A stretch of DNA of 64,000 bases from positions 2,489,030-2,553,029 of the forward strand of contig AP017308.1 in assembly GCA_001548435.1 (NCBI GenBank), read 5' to 3'. Below the pieces are notes generated by a model. It saw nothing but the letters and a program-made list of their open reading frames with translations. It did no database searches and had not been told where the DNA came from. The stretch is from Leptolyngbya sp. NIES-3755. Its GTDB lineage: Bacteria > Cyanobacteriota > Cyanobacteriia > Leptolyngbyales > Leptolyngbyaceae. This document shows, piece after piece, positions 50,743 to 61,404 of this stretch. Positions within the stretch are counted from its first letter, which is position 1. Each line of letters begins with the position of its first letter. Position numbers and translations under genes: made by a program.

Positions 50743-52323
50743 ATGACCACCCAAATTAATCCGTCACTCTGGTATCAATCGCTTCCAAAGCAATTCCGCT
50801 CTCGTTGGCTGATCGGACTGCTGCTAGCGGGTGGCATTGCTGGCGGCGGATTTAGCCTTTACCGAACTGTTGCATCTTCCCAAAGTAGCGATCGACAAAT
50901 GGTGACTTCGATCGCACAGCAAAAAACACTCCCGATTACGATCTCCGCCAATGGAACGATCAAGCCACAGCGCACAATCAACTTGAGTCCGAAGACTTCA
51001 GGCTATCTCAAACAATTGTTAGTGAAAGAAGGCGATCGAGTTCAAGAAGGTCAGATCGTTGCTTATATGGATGACTCGAACTTACAGGGACAATTAACTC
51101 AATCGCGTGCCCAACTTGCACAACAAGAAGCCAATCTGAATAAACTAATCAATGGCAATCGATCGGAAGACATTGCTCAATCAGAGGCGCAACTGACTGA
51201 AGCTCAAGCGAAATTGCAACAAGTACAAACGGGTAATCGACCGGAAGATATTGCTCAAGCACAAGCACAATTGAGTAAAGCACAAGCAGACTTAAGAGCC
51301 GCAGAAGATGATTTGCAACGGAATCAGAGCTTGGCAACTGCGGGTGCAATTTCAGCGCAAACGGTGGTGCAAAAACGTTCAGCGCGAGATGCCGCTCAAG
51401 CAGCAGTGAATCAAGCTCAATCTGCACTGAGACTTCAACAGAATGGCAGTCGATCCGAAGAAATTGCTCAAGCTCGATCGCAAGTTGAGCAACGTCAGCA
51501 AGCCTTGAATCTACTCAGAGCAGGCTCGCGCCCAGAAGATATTGAAGCGGCTCGTGCCCAAGTTGAAGCGGCTCGTGGAGCACTGCAAACGATTCAAACT
51601 CAGTTAAATGATACGGTGATCAAAGCACCGTTTACAGGAGTTGTGACTAAGAAATACTCTGATCCGGGTTCGTTTGTGACACCGACGACCGCAGGAAGCA
51701 GCGTAGAAGGATCAGCTTCAAATTCGATTCTGACTTTAGCTTCGACTTATCAAGTAGTAGCTTACTTAGATGAATCGAACGTGGCGCAAGTCAAAGTGGG
51801 ACAGCCTGTGAAAATTAAGGCAGATTCTTATCCCGATCGAACTTTCAATGGAACTGTGAGTCAGGTTGCCGCACAAGCTACTACAACCTCTAATGTAACA
51901 AGCTTTGAAGTTCAGGTTGGATTAGAATCGGCTGCACAAGAATTGCTCAAAGTTGGCACAAACGCAGAAGTTGAATTTCAAGTTGGACAACTGAACAATG
52001 CGATTTTTGTTCCTTCGGCTGCGATCGTGCGTCAGCAAAATGGTACAGGAGTCTATGTACTCGGTCAAGATAAGAAGCCTGTGTTGAAACCTGTTGAAAT
52101 TGGAACAACAGTGGACGAACAGACCGAAGTGAAAACCGGACTAAGTCAGAATGATCAAGTGTTAGTCAGTTTTCCACCTGGATCAGAGCCGAAAGCGCAA
52201 GTTCGAGGACCGCTCGGAGATTTGACAGGCGGAAATCGCAACCGCAGTAACTCACAATCTGGTAACTCACAATCTGGTAACTCACAGTCCGGTAATAATG
52301 CTCCTCCGCCTCCAGGACAGTAA
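50743..52323 (+). CDS. efflux membrane-fusion protein (HlyD/MacA type)
   Basis: The 526-residue protein has an N-terminal TM anchor (about 21-44), lipoyl-like half-domains (LVKEGDRVQEGQIVAYMD and APFTGVVTKKYSDPGSFV), and a long helical hairpin. In the hairpin the segments GNRSEDIAQ, GNRPEDIAQ, GSRSEEIAQ and GSRPEDIEA recur about every 35-50 residues. It ends in a repeated SQSGN tail. It links the ABC pump to the outer membrane. It is followed by the permease after two bases. Confidence 0.92.
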   Translation: MTTQINPSLWYQSLPKQFRSRWLIGLLLAGGIAGGGFSLYRTVASSQSSDRQMVTSIAQQKTLPITISANGTIKPQRTINLSPKTSGYLKQLLVKEGDRVQEGQIVAYMDDSNLQGQLTQSRAQLAQQEANLNKLINGNRSEDIAQSEAQLTEAQAKLQQVQTGNRPEDIAQAQAQLSKAQADLRAAEDDLQRNQSLATAGAISAQTVVQKRSARDAAQAAVNQAQSALRLQQNGSRSEEIAQARSQVEQRQQALNLLRAGSRPEDIEAARAQVEAARGALQTIQTQLNDTVIKAPFTGVVTKKYSDPGSFVTPTTAGSSVEGSASNSILTLASTYQVVAYLDESNVAQVKVGQPVKIKADSYPDRTFNGTVSQVAAQATTTSNVTSFEVQVGLESAAQELLKVGTNAEVEFQVGQLNNAIFVPSAAIVRQQNGTGVYVLGQDKKPVLKPVEIGTTVDEQTEVKTGLSQNDQVLVSFPPGSEPKAQVRGPLGDLTGGNRNRSNSQSGNSQSGNSQSGNNAPPPPGQ

Positions 52324-52325
52324 CA

Positions 52326-53588
52326 ATGAAGAAACTAACAAAAAGAGCCACCCAACAAGCAGCCTTCGGAGAAATCGTTGGTATTGCAACCGAAGCACTT
52401 TGGAGCAACAAACTTAGAACTGGGTTAACCATGCTCGGTGTCGTGATCGGGATTGCTTCGGTGACTTCAATTACCTCGATCGGGCAAGGAATTCAGAAGA
52501 ACATTGGACAGCAGATTCAATCTCTCGGAACGGATGTCTTACAAGTAATGCCCGGTGCGGCTCGAAGCGGCAATGTCGTGCAAGGAGCCGGATCGATTAG
52601 TACTTTGACTTGGGAAGATGCGAAAGCGATCGAGAACGGTGCACCTTCCGCCAAAATCGTCTCGGCAACGCTACAGCGATCGACTCAAGTGGTGTATGGC
52701 GGCACAAACACGAACACAACGGTTTACGGGGCAGATGTGAACTATCCCGAAGCTCGAAACACTCATCCTCAAATGGGTCGCTATTTCACTCAACAAGAAC
52801 TCGATCAATCGGCTCAAGTGGCAGTCCTTGGTTCAACCGTTCAGAAAAAACTGTTTGGTAACTCAACTGGATTAAATGAGAAAATTCGGGTTCAAGGTGA
52901 GATCTATCGCGTGATCGGTGTGATGGAATCAAAAGGTAGTCAAGGACCAATGGATCGGGATGATACGGTCTTTATTCCGCTCACTACGATGTCTTCTCGA
53001 ATTGTCGGGAATAATGCGATTCGAGGTGTTTCAGTCAATACCATTTGGATCAAAGGTGCAAATCAAGAAGCGCTGACTGCCGCACAGTTTCAAGTCACGA
53101 ATATCTTACGATTGCGCCACAATATCTACAATCCAGACAATGATGATTTTCGGATTATGAATCAATCCGATTTGATTAGTACCTTCTCGAATGTGATTGG
53201 AGTACTCACCGTTTTAGTCGTTGCGATCGCAAGTATTTCTCTCGTGGTCGGTGGCATTGGAATCGCAAACATTATGCTGGTTTCGGTGGTTGAACGAACT
53301 CGCGAAATTGGTGTCAGAAAAGCTTTAGGTGCAAGTAACTCAGCCATTTTGACACAGTTCATGATTGAAGCCATTTCGATCTCGATGTTAGGCGGTGTTG
53401 TTGGTGCAGGAACAGGCGTGTTAATTGCGTTTGGAAGTTCGCTTGCCTTTAGCTTTCCATTTGTCGTTTCTAGTGCCTCGATCGTAGTTGGATTTGTTCT
53501 TTCAACAGGCGTAGGATTCATCGCAGGTGTGATTCCCGCTCGAAACGCGGCTCGATTAGATCCGATTACAGCACTTCGGAGTGAATAG
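52326..53588 (+). CDS. MacB-type ABC transporter permease
   Basis: The 420-residue protein has an N-terminal TM helix (TMLGVVIGIASVTSITSIG), a periplasmic MacB_PCD domain (about 60-280) and three C-terminal TM helices of the FtsX type with ERTREIGVRKALGASNSAIL. It exports lipophilic compounds or peptides with its ATPase. Operon member. Confidence 0.93.
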   Translation: MKKLTKRATQQAAFGEIVGIATEALWSNKLRTGLTMLGVVIGIASVTSITSIGQGIQKNIGQQIQSLGTDVLQVMPGAARSGNVVQGAGSISTLTWEDAKAIENGAPSAKIVSATLQRSTQVVYGGTNTNTTVYGADVNYPEARNTHPQMGRYFTQQELDQSAQVAVLGSTVQKKLFGNSTGLNEKIRVQGEIYRVIGVMESKGSQGPMDRDDTVFIPLTTMSSRIVGNNAIRGVSVNTIWIKGANQEALTAAQFQVTNILRLRHNIYNPDNDDFRIMNQSDLISTFSNVIGVLTVLVVAIASISLVVGGIGIANIMLVSVVERTREIGVRKALGASNSAILTQFMIEAISISMLGGVVGAGTGVLIAFGSSLAFSFPFVVSSASIVVGFVLSTGVGFIAGVIPARNAARLDPITALRSE

Positions 53589-53590
53589 CG

Positions 53591-54295
53591 ATGAGTACAA
53601 TGATCTCGATGCAAGGAATTACGAAAACTTACCGTCTAGGAGAAGTAGAAGTTCCGATTCTGAAAGGCATTGATTTGTCGATCGGTGAAGGGGAATATGT
53701 TGCCATCATGGGGGCATCCGGTTCAGGAAAATCGACTTTAATGAACATTGTCGGATGTCTCGATCGAGCCACTGAAGGTCATTACGTCTTTGAAGGCGAG
53801 GATCTAACGACTTTTAATGATGATGAGCTTGCTTATGTTCGCAATCAACGAATTGGCTTTGTGTTTCAGCAGTTCAATCTCCTTCCACGCGCAACCGCAC
53901 TCGAAAATGTGATGTTGCCCATGATTTATGCCAATGTACCAAAATCTGAGCGACGCGATCGAGCCACTGAAGCTCTCATTCAAGTTGGACTCGCCGATCG
54001 ACTTGGAAACCGTCCAAATCAGCTATCCGGCGGACAGCAACAAAGAGTCGCGATCGCTCGTGCATTAGTCAATCATCCTGCTCTAGTTCTAGCTGATGAG
54101 CCAACAGGTGCACTTGATACAAAAACCTCACAAGATGTCATGAATTTGCTGACTGAGCTAAATGATCAAGGAATTACGATCGTCTTAGTAACTCACGAAC
54201 CGGATGTTGCTGCACAGACTAAACGCATCATTCGGATTCAGGATGGCTATGTGATGAACCCTTCAGAAGCTTTAGCCTTAAATTTTTCAAGATAG
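53591..54295 (+). CDS. MacB/LolD-type ABC transporter ATP-binding protein
   Basis: The 234-residue ATPase has Walker A GASGSGKST, the Q-loop FVFQQFNLLP, signature LSGGQQQRVAIARAL, Walker B LVLADEPTGALD and the H-loop VTHE. It powers the permease encoded two bases upstream. Confidence 0.96.
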   Translation: MSTMISMQGITKTYRLGEVEVPILKGIDLSIGEGEYVAIMGASGSGKSTLMNIVGCLDRATEGHYVFEGEDLTTFNDDELAYVRNQRIGFVFQQFNLLPRATALENVMLPMIYANVPKSERRDRATEALIQVGLADRLGNRPNQLSGGQQQRVAIARALVNHPALVLADEPTGALDTKTSQDVMNLLTELNDQGITIVLVTHEPDVAAQTKRIIRIQDGYVMNPSEALALNFSR

Positions 54296-54435
54296 CAGCA
54301 CCTTGAAAAAATGCGACTCAATCTTATCCGGATAGTTCTTGCTATCTCGCTCTATTGATAGAGATCTAGCAATCAACTAAACCTCTGCTTTAGTTAAGCT
54401 GTCTAACTTTGTACAATTCAAAAAGGTATTTCACC

Positions 54436-54774
54436 ATGAACTATAAACTTGTTGTTGCAATTGCGATCGCGCTTCCCGTAACGCTCTCTTCCTTGCTGAC
54501 AAAATCTGTTTCAGCAGAGCCAAGACCCACCGCGAATTTATCCTCGATCGTGGCTCAGCGAAATGACAATGATCTCCGGAGACAGCCAAACGATCGTCGA
54601 GACAACATTCGCCAGGAAGACCTTCGCCGCGAACAGATTCGACGTGAGGAAGCTCAACGGAATCAAGATCGTCGTCGCGAAGTTACCAGAAGAGTCTGGA
54701 TTCCAGGACACTACGAACCGGGCTTTTTGGGTATCGGACGCAAGTGGGTCGAAGGTCACTGGGAACAGCGTTAA
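54436..54774 (+). CDS. secreted YXWXPGHW-type small protein
   Basis: The 112-residue protein has a signal peptide (about 1-25), then a very basic R/D/Q-rich segment (RRQPNDRRDNIRQEDLRREQ...) and a C-terminal RRVWIPGHYEPGFLG...KWVEGHWEQR, which has the pattern of YXWXPGHW repeats. Function unknown; likely periplasmic. It follows the efflux operon on the same strand. Confidence 0.72.
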   Translation: MNYKLVVAIAIALPVTLSSLLTKSVSAEPRPTANLSSIVAQRNDNDLRRQPNDRRDNIRQEDLRREQIRREEAQRNQDRRREVTRRVWIPGHYEPGFLGIGRKWVEGHWEQR

Positions 54775-54870
54775 CTGAGATCTTGCACCATTCTCAACAA
54801 CCGATGTTTTGAGCGTTTCGTTCATCGCATTCACCCGCCCCGTTTGCGAGTTTGCATTGTTGCTCCTAAG

Positions 54871-55926
54871 TTACTCAGATTTGAGCGAGGTCAAATCGAT
54901 CGAGAAACGGTACTTCACATCAGATTTGAGTAATCGATCGTAGGCTTCGTTCACCTTCTGAATCGGAATCACTTCGACCTCCGCCGTAATATTGTGTTCT
55001 CCACAAAAATCGAGCATTTCCTGAGTTTCAGCAATCCCTCCAATCATTGAACCAGAGAGATTACGACGACCCATAATTAGACTGAATGCTTCAATACTCA
55101 GCGGTTTCGGAGGGACACCCACAAGGGTCATGTTGCCATCGAGACGGAGCAAGCTGAGATAAGCGTTAATGTCATGATCGGCAGAGACGGTATCGAGAAT
55201 GAAGTGAAAACTGCCCGTGTGCTGCTGCATCTCCTCTGAGTGACGGGAAACCACGACTTCATCCGCACCGAGTTGAAGTGCAGCTTCTTTCTTAGCAGGA
55301 GAGGTGGTAAAGACCACAACGTGCGCTCCCATTGCATGAGCCAACTTCACACCCATGTGTCCCAATCCACCGAGACCGATGATACCGACCTTTTTGCCCT
55401 TTGAGACCTCCCAGTGACGCAACGGAGAGTAAGTCGTGATTCCAGCGCATAAAAGCGGCGCAACGCCCGCCAGATCGAGGTTTGAGGGAACGCGCAGCAC
55501 GAAGCGCTCATTGACGACAATACTATCCGAGTAGCCGCCGTAGGTCACGCCCCCAATGTGCTTCTCAGGCGAGTTGTAGGTAAAGGTGGCGTTCGGACAG
55601 AATTGTTCAAATCCCGCTTCGCACTGCGGGCAAGTTCCATCTGAATCGACCATACAGCCCACTCCTACGAGGTCGCCGGGTTGGAACTTGGAGACGGATG
55701 CGCCGACTTGAGTGACCCGACCAACAATCTCATGCCCTGGTACGATCGGGTAAACGGTGGGCATGGCGCTCCATTCGTTGCGGACTTGGTGCAGGTCAGA
55801 ATGGCAGACTCCACAGAAGAGAATGTCGATCTGGACATCGTTCTCGGTCACATCGCGCCGCTTGATCGTGTCTGAACTGAGGGGTGCGGTGGCGCTGGTT
55901 GCAGAGTAAGCCTTAGCTTGATACAT
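54871..55926 (-). CDS. zinc-dependent alcohol dehydrogenase (cinnamyl-alcohol-dehydrogenase-like)
   Basis: The 351-residue protein has the catalytic zinc site CGVCHSDLHQ and GHEIVG, the structural zinc cysteines CPQCEAGFEQFC, and the nucleotide site GLGGLGHMGVKLA. It matches the NADP-dependent CAD/YahK branch acting on aldehydes. It stands alone. Confidence 0.92.
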   Translation of the reverse strand: MYQAKAYSATSATAPLSSDTIKRRDVTENDVQIDILFCGVCHSDLHQVRNEWSAMPTVYPIVPGHEIVGRVTQVGASVSKFQPGDLVGVGCMVDSDGTCPQCEAGFEQFCPNATFTYNSPEKHIGGVTYGGYSDSIVVNERFVLRVPSNLDLAGVAPLLCAGITTYSPLRHWEVSKGKKVGIIGLGGLGHMGVKLAHAMGAHVVVFTTSPAKKEAALQLGADEVVVSRHSEEMQQHTGSFHFILDTVSADHDINAYLSLLRLDGNMTLVGVPPKPLSIEAFSLIMGRRNLSGSMIGGIAETQEMLDFCGEHNITAEVEVIPIQKVNEAYDRLLKSDVKYRFSIDLTSLKSE

Positions 55927-56218
55927 CGATAAAATGCTCCTATCAATTGCTTCTTGCCCGTGTGGAGGTCAGCGACATCCTTGCTCGATCGTTTGCTCAC
56001 ATCGCTGTTCATCACGGCAGGATCATCAGGCGAGAATGAAACCGTGTTCAATGCCTATGTTGACCTCGATCGACCCAACGGTTAGGCGAATTCTACTGAG
56101 CGATCGATTTTTCTTTCTCCCTCTTCAGGTAGACTACAAAATGAGCGGCGAATATTAGCGAGGAGTAGGGAGTAGAAAACAATGCTCCACACCCCACTTC
56201 ATCGCTAAAGTGTGAGCG

Positions 56219-57682
56219 CTATGCCAGCACCCAGTTCACTAATGTTCTAACTCCGTAACCTGTTGCTCCTGCGCCGTTGTAGCCGTTTTCTTTATCAGCC
56301 CAAACCGGACCTGCTACATCTAAATGCGCCCAAGGCGTTTCCTTCACAAATTGCTTGAGAAACAACGCTGCCGAGATCGCGCCACCTGCACGAGCACCCG
56401 TGTTCTTCATATCCGCAATGCCCGATTTCATACTATCAAAGTACTTCTCTTCCATTGGCATTCGCCAGAGTTTTTCTCCGCTTTGTTCACTCGCTTTGAG
56501 GAGTTGATCCGCAAGTTCATCATTCGGACTCCACAAGCCTGCAATGTTATCGCCCAAAGCAATCACACAAGCTCCGGTGAGCGTTGCAAGATCCACGATC
56601 GCATCAACACCCAACTTTTCGGTATACACCAGCGCATCAGCCAGCGTTAATCGTCCTTCTGCATCGGTGTTATTGATCTCGATCGTTTTTCCATTCGAGG
56701 CGGTGAGAATGTCGCCTGGATGAATGGCTCGACCGCTGATCATGTTCTCGGTCACAGCGCTGATGAAATGCACTTCGACATCGGGTTTCAATTGTGCGAT
56801 CGCTTTGACTGCTCCGAAGGTTGCACCCGCGCCACCCATATCCGTTTTCATCATTTCGATGCCGCTTCCTGCACCTTTGATGTTCAAGCCACCCGAATCG
56901 AAGGTGAGACCCTTGCCAATGATTGCCACTTTCTTGCGGGGAGTGCCTTGTGGTCTGTAAATGATGTGAATAAATTTTGGTGGGAGATCAGAAGCTTGGG
57001 CAACGCCTAAGAACGCTCCCATGCCGAGCTTTTCGCAATCTTCTTTTTCGAGAATTTGAATATCTAAGCCGTATTCGTTCGCGATCGCGAGTGCCGTTTC
57101 CGCCATCGTAATCGGAGTAACATAGTTTGCAGGAGCCGCGACTAATTCACGAGCAAGGAATACTCCAGAACAAATTTGACGCGCTTTCTCGATCTCAGCT
57201 TCTTGACCTGCTAAACCGAGGAGTTCAATTGATTCAATCTTCGCACTGTCATCGGGTTCTGACTTAAAGCGAAGATCTTTGTACAGAGATAATTCAATCC
57301 CTTCGACGATCGCTTGAGTGGTTCCCGCTGAATCGTTCTCGTGAATCGGAAAACTCATGCCTACCGTTTTGCAGCGTTCGCGTTTGGCTAATTTTGCTGC
57401 TGCTGCACTCGATCGACGTAATGTTTCAAGAGTGAAGGCATCTGGCTTACCCAATCCCACGAGTAAGAGTTTCCGAATCGGGCTACCTGCGATCCGAGTG
57501 GATGCCGTACTGCCTGATTTTCCTTTGAATTCTGCATCTGCAATTAGATCTGCGATCGCGCCTGACAATTTTTGATCTAAATCTGCGAGATCGCCTGTTA
57601 ATTCTGCACCTTCAAAGAGTGCGATCGCTAAACCATCGCCTGTCCATTCGAGGAGTGGAGTTCCCGTGACTGTTAAATTCAT
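56219..57682 (-). CDS. pepA: leucyl aminopeptidase
   Basis: The 487-residue M17 enzyme has metal-binding motifs [26 protein letters not shown] and [15 protein letters not shown], with a typical macrodomain-like N-terminal half. It releases N-terminal residues from peptides in the cytoplasm. Upstream lies the heptamer repeat island. Confidence 0.96.
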   Translation of the reverse strand: MNLTVTGTPLLEWTGDGLAIALFEGAELTGDLADLDQKLSGAIADLIADAEFKGKSGSTASTRIAGSPIRKLLLVGLGKPDAFTLETLRRSSAAAAKLAKRERCKTVGMSFPIHENDSAGTTQAIVEGIELSLYKDLRFKSEPDDSAKIESIELLGLAGQEAEIEKARQICSGVFLARELVAAPANYVTPITMAETALAIANEYGLDIQILEKEDCEKLGMGAFLGVAQASDLPPKFIHIIYRPQGTPRKKVAIIGKGLTFDSGGLNIKGAGSGIEMMKTDMGGAGATFGAVKAIAQLKPDVEVHFISAVTENMISGRAIHPGDILTASNGKTIEINNTDAEGRLTLADALVYTEKLGVDAIVDLATLTGACVIALGDNIAGLWSPNDELADQLLKASEQSGEKLWRMPMEEKYFDSMKSGIADMKNTGARAGGAISAALFLKQFVKETPWAHLDVAGPVWADKENGYNGAGATGYGVRTLVNWVLA

Positions 57683-57749
57683 TCCAATCTTGCCCTTTCT
57701 TCGTGGGTTCTAACGTCTGATTTCCAGTATCGATCAAAATGTCGGGGAT

Positions 57750-57869
57750 GAGGTGCGAGGTGTGAGGTGCGAGGTGTGAGATTTGTCGCGATGAGGTGCG
57801 AGGTGCGAGGTGTAAGATTTGCCGCTTTGTCTTCCTCGTACCCCACACCCCGTACCCCGCACCCCTCCC
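57750..57869. repeat. heptamer repeat island (GAGGTGC/GAGGTGT units) between pepA and the transglycosylase gene
   Basis: Tandem GAGGTGC and GAGGTGT units are followed by GATTTG spacers and then the complementary CCCCGCACCC-type units, so the island can fold on itself. The units are the same as at 6340-6413. It lies upstream of the plus-strand gene at 57979 and of the minus-strand pepA. Confidence 0.75.
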
Positions 57870-57978
57870 CTGTACGATTTGAAACTAAGAATCTATTTAT
57901 GTCTCAGAATTATTAAAACTCTGCTATAACTGCTTACAGTTTGCGACAAATTGCCCCTTTCCTCTGGACGTTTCCCTG

Positions 57979-60195
57979 ATGCGAAAGCCACTGTTTAAAG
58001 AACGAAAATTTTGGTTAAGCCTCGCCGCTGGAGCGGGTGCGATCGGATTAATTGCGGGTGCATTATTGCCGATCGAGAAACTCAGAGAGGTGTCGCAAAT
58101 GCCGTCTAATGCGGTGAGTTCGCTTCAGTCGCTCAATCCTCCTCAATCGAGTGGCGTGGGAACTCCTAGCCCAGTGATTAGTCCTTTGGTGACGAAATCT
58201 GCAAATGAACGAGGTGCAGCACTTCAGCAAGTGACTCAACGTGCGACTTCAACTTTGGAGCGCGATCGAGCACGATATTTATTGGCAACAGATTTTATTG
58301 CTCAAGGTCAAGGCGAAAAAGCTCTAGAACAACTGAAAGATTTAGAGAAGAGCTATCCAGTATTAGCGGCACAAATTGGAGTGAGACGTGCTCAAGCTTA
58401 TGAAGTTGCGGGCAAGCAGAAGGAAGCCACTCAGACGCTACAAGAAGTCGTAAAACAGTTTCCTAAAGATCCTGCTACGGCTGAAGCATTGTTTAATTTA
58501 GGGCGAAAGGATGCAAAATTTTGGGATCAAGCTCTACAACAATTTCCGTCGCATCCCCGATCCGTTGAGATTGCCACAACTCGTTTAAAGCAAAATCCGA
58601 AACAGTTACCGTTACTGCTTCTGGTTGCTCGATACGGCATGGATTCGCAAGGGTATACCGACTTGCTCGATCGATTAGTTTCACAGTTCGGCAATCAGCT
58701 AAAACCGGACGATTGGGAAGCGATCGCGTTTGGCTATTGGGAGAATCAAGTCTATGACAAGGGCGCGATCGCGTATTCTCGTGCGCCTCAAACGCCGTTA
58801 ACCGCTTATCGATCGGCTCGTGGATTGCATCTGAGCGGGAAGCCTGGAGCAACTGAGCGCTATCGTCAAATGGTGCAACAGTTTCCACAATCACAAGAGG
58901 CAGGATTGGCTCTAACTCGATTGGCAGACATCGCAGAGACACCACAAACTGCGATCGCGTATCTTGATCAAGTGATTCAGAATTTTCCCGATCGTGCTCC
59001 CGCTGCCTTAGTTGAAAAGTCGAAAATGCTCGACAAGATGAACAGCGGCAAAACGGCGGCACAAATGCGTCAGTTAGTGTTGACTCAGTACGCGAATTCG
59101 GATGCTGCGGCAGAAATGCGCTGGGAATATGCTCAAAAAAGTGCCCAAGCTGGAAATCTCAAACTCGCTCGACAGTGGGCAGAGCCGATTCTAACGAACA
59201 ATCCTACGAGTGAAATTGCAGCCGAAGCGGGATTCTGGACGGGCAAATGGGCGCAAACGATCGGCAACAATGATCAAGCCGCGAAACTGTTCCAAAAAGT
59301 CCTGAGCGATCATCCTGAATCGTATTACGCTTGGCGATCGGCATCGATTCTCGGCTGGAATGTGGGCGACTTTAATACGGTTCGATCGATGAATCCTCAA
59401 GTGCAAAAACCGCTCTCTCGTCCGGAGTTACCTGCGGGATCTGTTGCACTCAAAGAACTATTCCAACTCGGTCAAGATCGTGATGCTTGGTCACACTGGC
59501 AAATCGAATTTCAGAATCGGGTGAAACCGTCGATCGCTGAGCAGTTTACCGATGGGGTGATGCGGTTAGGCGTGGGCGATAATCTCGATGGTATCTTTAT
59601 GGTGGGAAGTTTACGCGATCGGGACACCGCTGAAGACAAAGCTCAATACCAACAATTAAAAAAGAACATTGGATATTGGCAAGCGCTCTATCCATTCCCG
59701 TATGTTGAGCAGATCGAGAATTGGTCACAGCAACGACAGCTTAATCCGATGTTGGTTACGGCTTTGATTCGACAAGAATCGCGGTTTGAGCCAAATATTC
59801 GATCGAGTGTCGGTGCGGTTGGACTCATGCAAGTGATGCCCGAAACGGGTCAATATATTGCTAACAACATCAAAGTCAAAGAGTTCAAGCTGGCTGATCC
59901 TGAAACGAATATCAAGTTTGGAACCTGGTATTTGGACTATACCCATGCCCAGTACAGTAATAATTCCTTGTTAGCTGTTGCCAGCTATAATGCCGGACCT
60001 GGAGCAGTTTCAGGCTGGTTAAGCAAAGCAAAAACGCAAGATCCAGACGAATTTGTTGAATCGATTCCGTATTCTGAAACTAGAGGCTACGTGAAATCGG
60101 TGTTAGGTAACTATTGGAATTATCTGAGATTGTACAATCCAGAGATTTCTCAGCGGGTTGCCCAAGTCGCGGCGAATCATCCAAGGGGCAATTAA
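57979..60195 (+). CDS. soluble lytic transglycosylase with TPR-like domain
   Basis: The 738-residue protein has an N-terminal TM/signal anchor (about 10-32), a long helical region of tetratricopeptide-like repeats (about 75-470) and a C-terminal SLT domain (about 585-720). In the SLT domain the catalytic glutamate is in TALIRQESRFEP, followed by GAVGLMQVMPETGQYIA and ASYNAGPGAVSGW. It cleaves peptidoglycan. Confidence 0.94.
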   Translation: MRKPLFKERKFWLSLAAGAGAIGLIAGALLPIEKLREVSQMPSNAVSSLQSLNPPQSSGVGTPSPVISPLVTKSANERGAALQQVTQRATSTLERDRARYLLATDFIAQGQGEKALEQLKDLEKSYPVLAAQIGVRRAQAYEVAGKQKEATQTLQEVVKQFPKDPATAEALFNLGRKDAKFWDQALQQFPSHPRSVEIATTRLKQNPKQLPLLLLVARYGMDSQGYTDLLDRLVSQFGNQLKPDDWEAIAFGYWENQVYDKGAIAYSRAPQTPLTAYRSARGLHLSGKPGATERYRQMVQQFPQSQEAGLALTRLADIAETPQTAIAYLDQVIQNFPDRAPAALVEKSKMLDKMNSGKTAAQMRQLVLTQYANSDAAAEMRWEYAQKSAQAGNLKLARQWAEPILTNNPTSEIAAEAGFWTGKWAQTIGNNDQAAKLFQKVLSDHPESYYAWRSASILGWNVGDFNTVRSMNPQVQKPLSRPELPAGSVALKELFQLGQDRDAWSHWQIEFQNRVKPSIAEQFTDGVMRLGVGDNLDGIFMVGSLRDRDTAEDKAQYQQLKKNIGYWQALYPFPYVEQIENWSQQRQLNPMLVTALIRQESRFEPNIRSSVGAVGLMQVMPETGQYIANNIKVKEFKLADPETNIKFGTWYLDYTHAQYSNNSLLAVASYNAGPGAVSGWLSKAKTQDPDEFVESIPYSETRGYVKSVLGNYWNYLRLYNPEISQRVAQVAANHPRGN

Positions 60196-60196
60196 C

Positions 60197-60223
60197 AAAA
60201 AACCCCTGACGAATTGCCAGGGG
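60197..60223 (-). terminator. terminator of the minus-strand genes downstream of 60313
   Basis: On the minus strand CCCCTG pairs with CAGGGG and is followed by TTTTTTG. It lies just after the stop of the plus-strand transglycosylase and would serve the minus-strand unit. An overlapping pairing CCCTGA/TCAGGG exists on the plus strand without a T-run. Confidence 0.7.
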
Positions 60224-60312
60224 TGAATCATCAGGGTGCATCTACCAATTCCGTATACGGAAATCTCAGTTCTTGTCCGGAAAAATCTGAGAAATTTCTT
60301 GCTCATGCCGTT

Positions 60313-60498
60313 CTAAGCCTGCTGTGCGGAGTCATTAAGTTGCTGTTGGAGTTGTTGAACTTCCTCGATCGATAATCCAGTTCCACAAGCAATAGAGTCG
60401 ATCGGAAAACCTTCTCGAAGCAAGTTGATTGTGATTTCTCGTTTCGTTTTCTCCTGAGCCTCTTTTTGAATCGCTTGGTAGATTACGGATTCTTCCAC
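60313..60498 (-). CDS. short protein like the C-terminus of Rpn/PD-(D/E)xK transposase-related proteins
   Basis: The 61-residue peptide (MEESVIYQAIQKEAQEKTKREITINLLREGFPIDSIACGTGLSIEEVQQL) resembles the tail found on Rpn/DUF4351-type nuclease-related proteins in cyanobacteria, with a degenerate helix-turn-helix-like end. The catalytic part is absent, so it is either a free-standing tail or a remnant. It follows the PHP gene by 44 bases. Confidence 0.5.
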   Translation of the reverse strand: MEESVIYQAIQKEAQEKTKREITINLLREGFPIDSIACGTGLSIEEVQQLQQQLNDSAQQA

Positions 60499-60542
60499 AG
60501 TGTTTTCTCGTTAATTCATCGTACAAAGACTGTACATCTGAA

Positions 60543-61379
60543 CTAGCCGATCGCTGTTTTGAGATCACTTGCAGCTTGCTTAATCGGATCTAAAAGGTCG
60601 ATCGACACTTTCAAACTATTCAGCGATCGATATTCATCTGGCTTGCTATCTGCTGGAATTCCATGAAAATCGCTACCACCGCTGATCAACAATCCATAGT
60701 GAGCGCACATTTCTTTCAATCGTTCTGCTTGCCAAAGGGTGTGGCTTGGATGATAGACTTCGATTCCCATCAGTCCAGCTTCCACCAGTTCTGGTAAGAC
60801 CTGTTTCACAGGTGCGCCCCTGAATAGAAATGGATGTGCCCAGATTGGAACGGCTCCACAATCGCGCAACAATCGAACGCCATCTGCGGCACTAAATTTC
60901 TCGTATTGCACAAAGGCAGGTCTGTCATCGGCAAGAAAGCGATCGAAGGCTTCTCTCGATGATTCCACGTGACCTGCTCTCACCAGTGCCGAGGCGATAT
61001 GCGGACGACCGGGAGCCATGCCTTCACCCATTTGTGGCAGTTCGATTTCGTAGCCGAGTGCTGCAAGTTTATCAATCATTTCTTGAGCGCGGCGTTTTCG
61101 TCCTTCGAGGCGTTCGGTGAGCGGCGGAATTAAACGATCGCGATCGGGATAAAAGCCCAAAATATGGAGAGAGCGATCGCGAAAAACGGTACTTAATTCT
61201 AGACCAGGAACGATTTCGAGTTCGGGAGGAGCGGCAGAAATGGCTTCATCCCAACCAGAAACGGTATCGTGATCGGTAATCGCAAGCGCACGAACACCGG
61301 ACTCGATCGCGGCATTCACGAGTTCGGTCGGACTCAGCATCCCATCTGAGTAAGTTGTGTGGCAATGTAGTTCTAACAT
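60543..61379 (-). CDS. PHP-domain phosphoesterase (RNase AM / nucleoside bisphosphatase type)
   Basis: The 278-residue protein has the metal sites ELHCHTTYSDG, ALAITDHDTV, VPGLELST, GRPHIASAL, IWAHPFL and GGSDFHG. The family hydrolyses nucleoside 3',5'-bisphosphates and 5' ends of short RNA. It starts 26 bases from the divergent nei gene. Confidence 0.92.
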   Translation of the reverse strand: MLELHCHTTYSDGMLSPTELVNAAIESGVRALAITDHDTVSGWDEAISAAPPELEIVPGLELSTVFRDRSLHILGFYPDRDRLIPPLTERLEGRKRRAQEMIDKLAALGYEIELPQMGEGMAPGRPHIASALVRAGHVESSREAFDRFLADDRPAFVQYEKFSAADGVRLLRDCGAVPIWAHPFLFRGAPVKQVLPELVEAGLMGIEVYHPSHTLWQAERLKEMCAHYGLLISGGSDFHGIPADSKPDEYRSLNSLKVSIDLLDPIKQAASDLKTAIG

Positions 61380-61404
61380 GCTTTTAATTTAGCGTATTTG
61401 CCCA

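Noticed and set aside
50951-51590. Direct repeats in the efflux adaptor gene
   Set aside because: They are coding repeats of the helical hairpin (GNRSEDIAQ-type segments), not a DNA repeat array.
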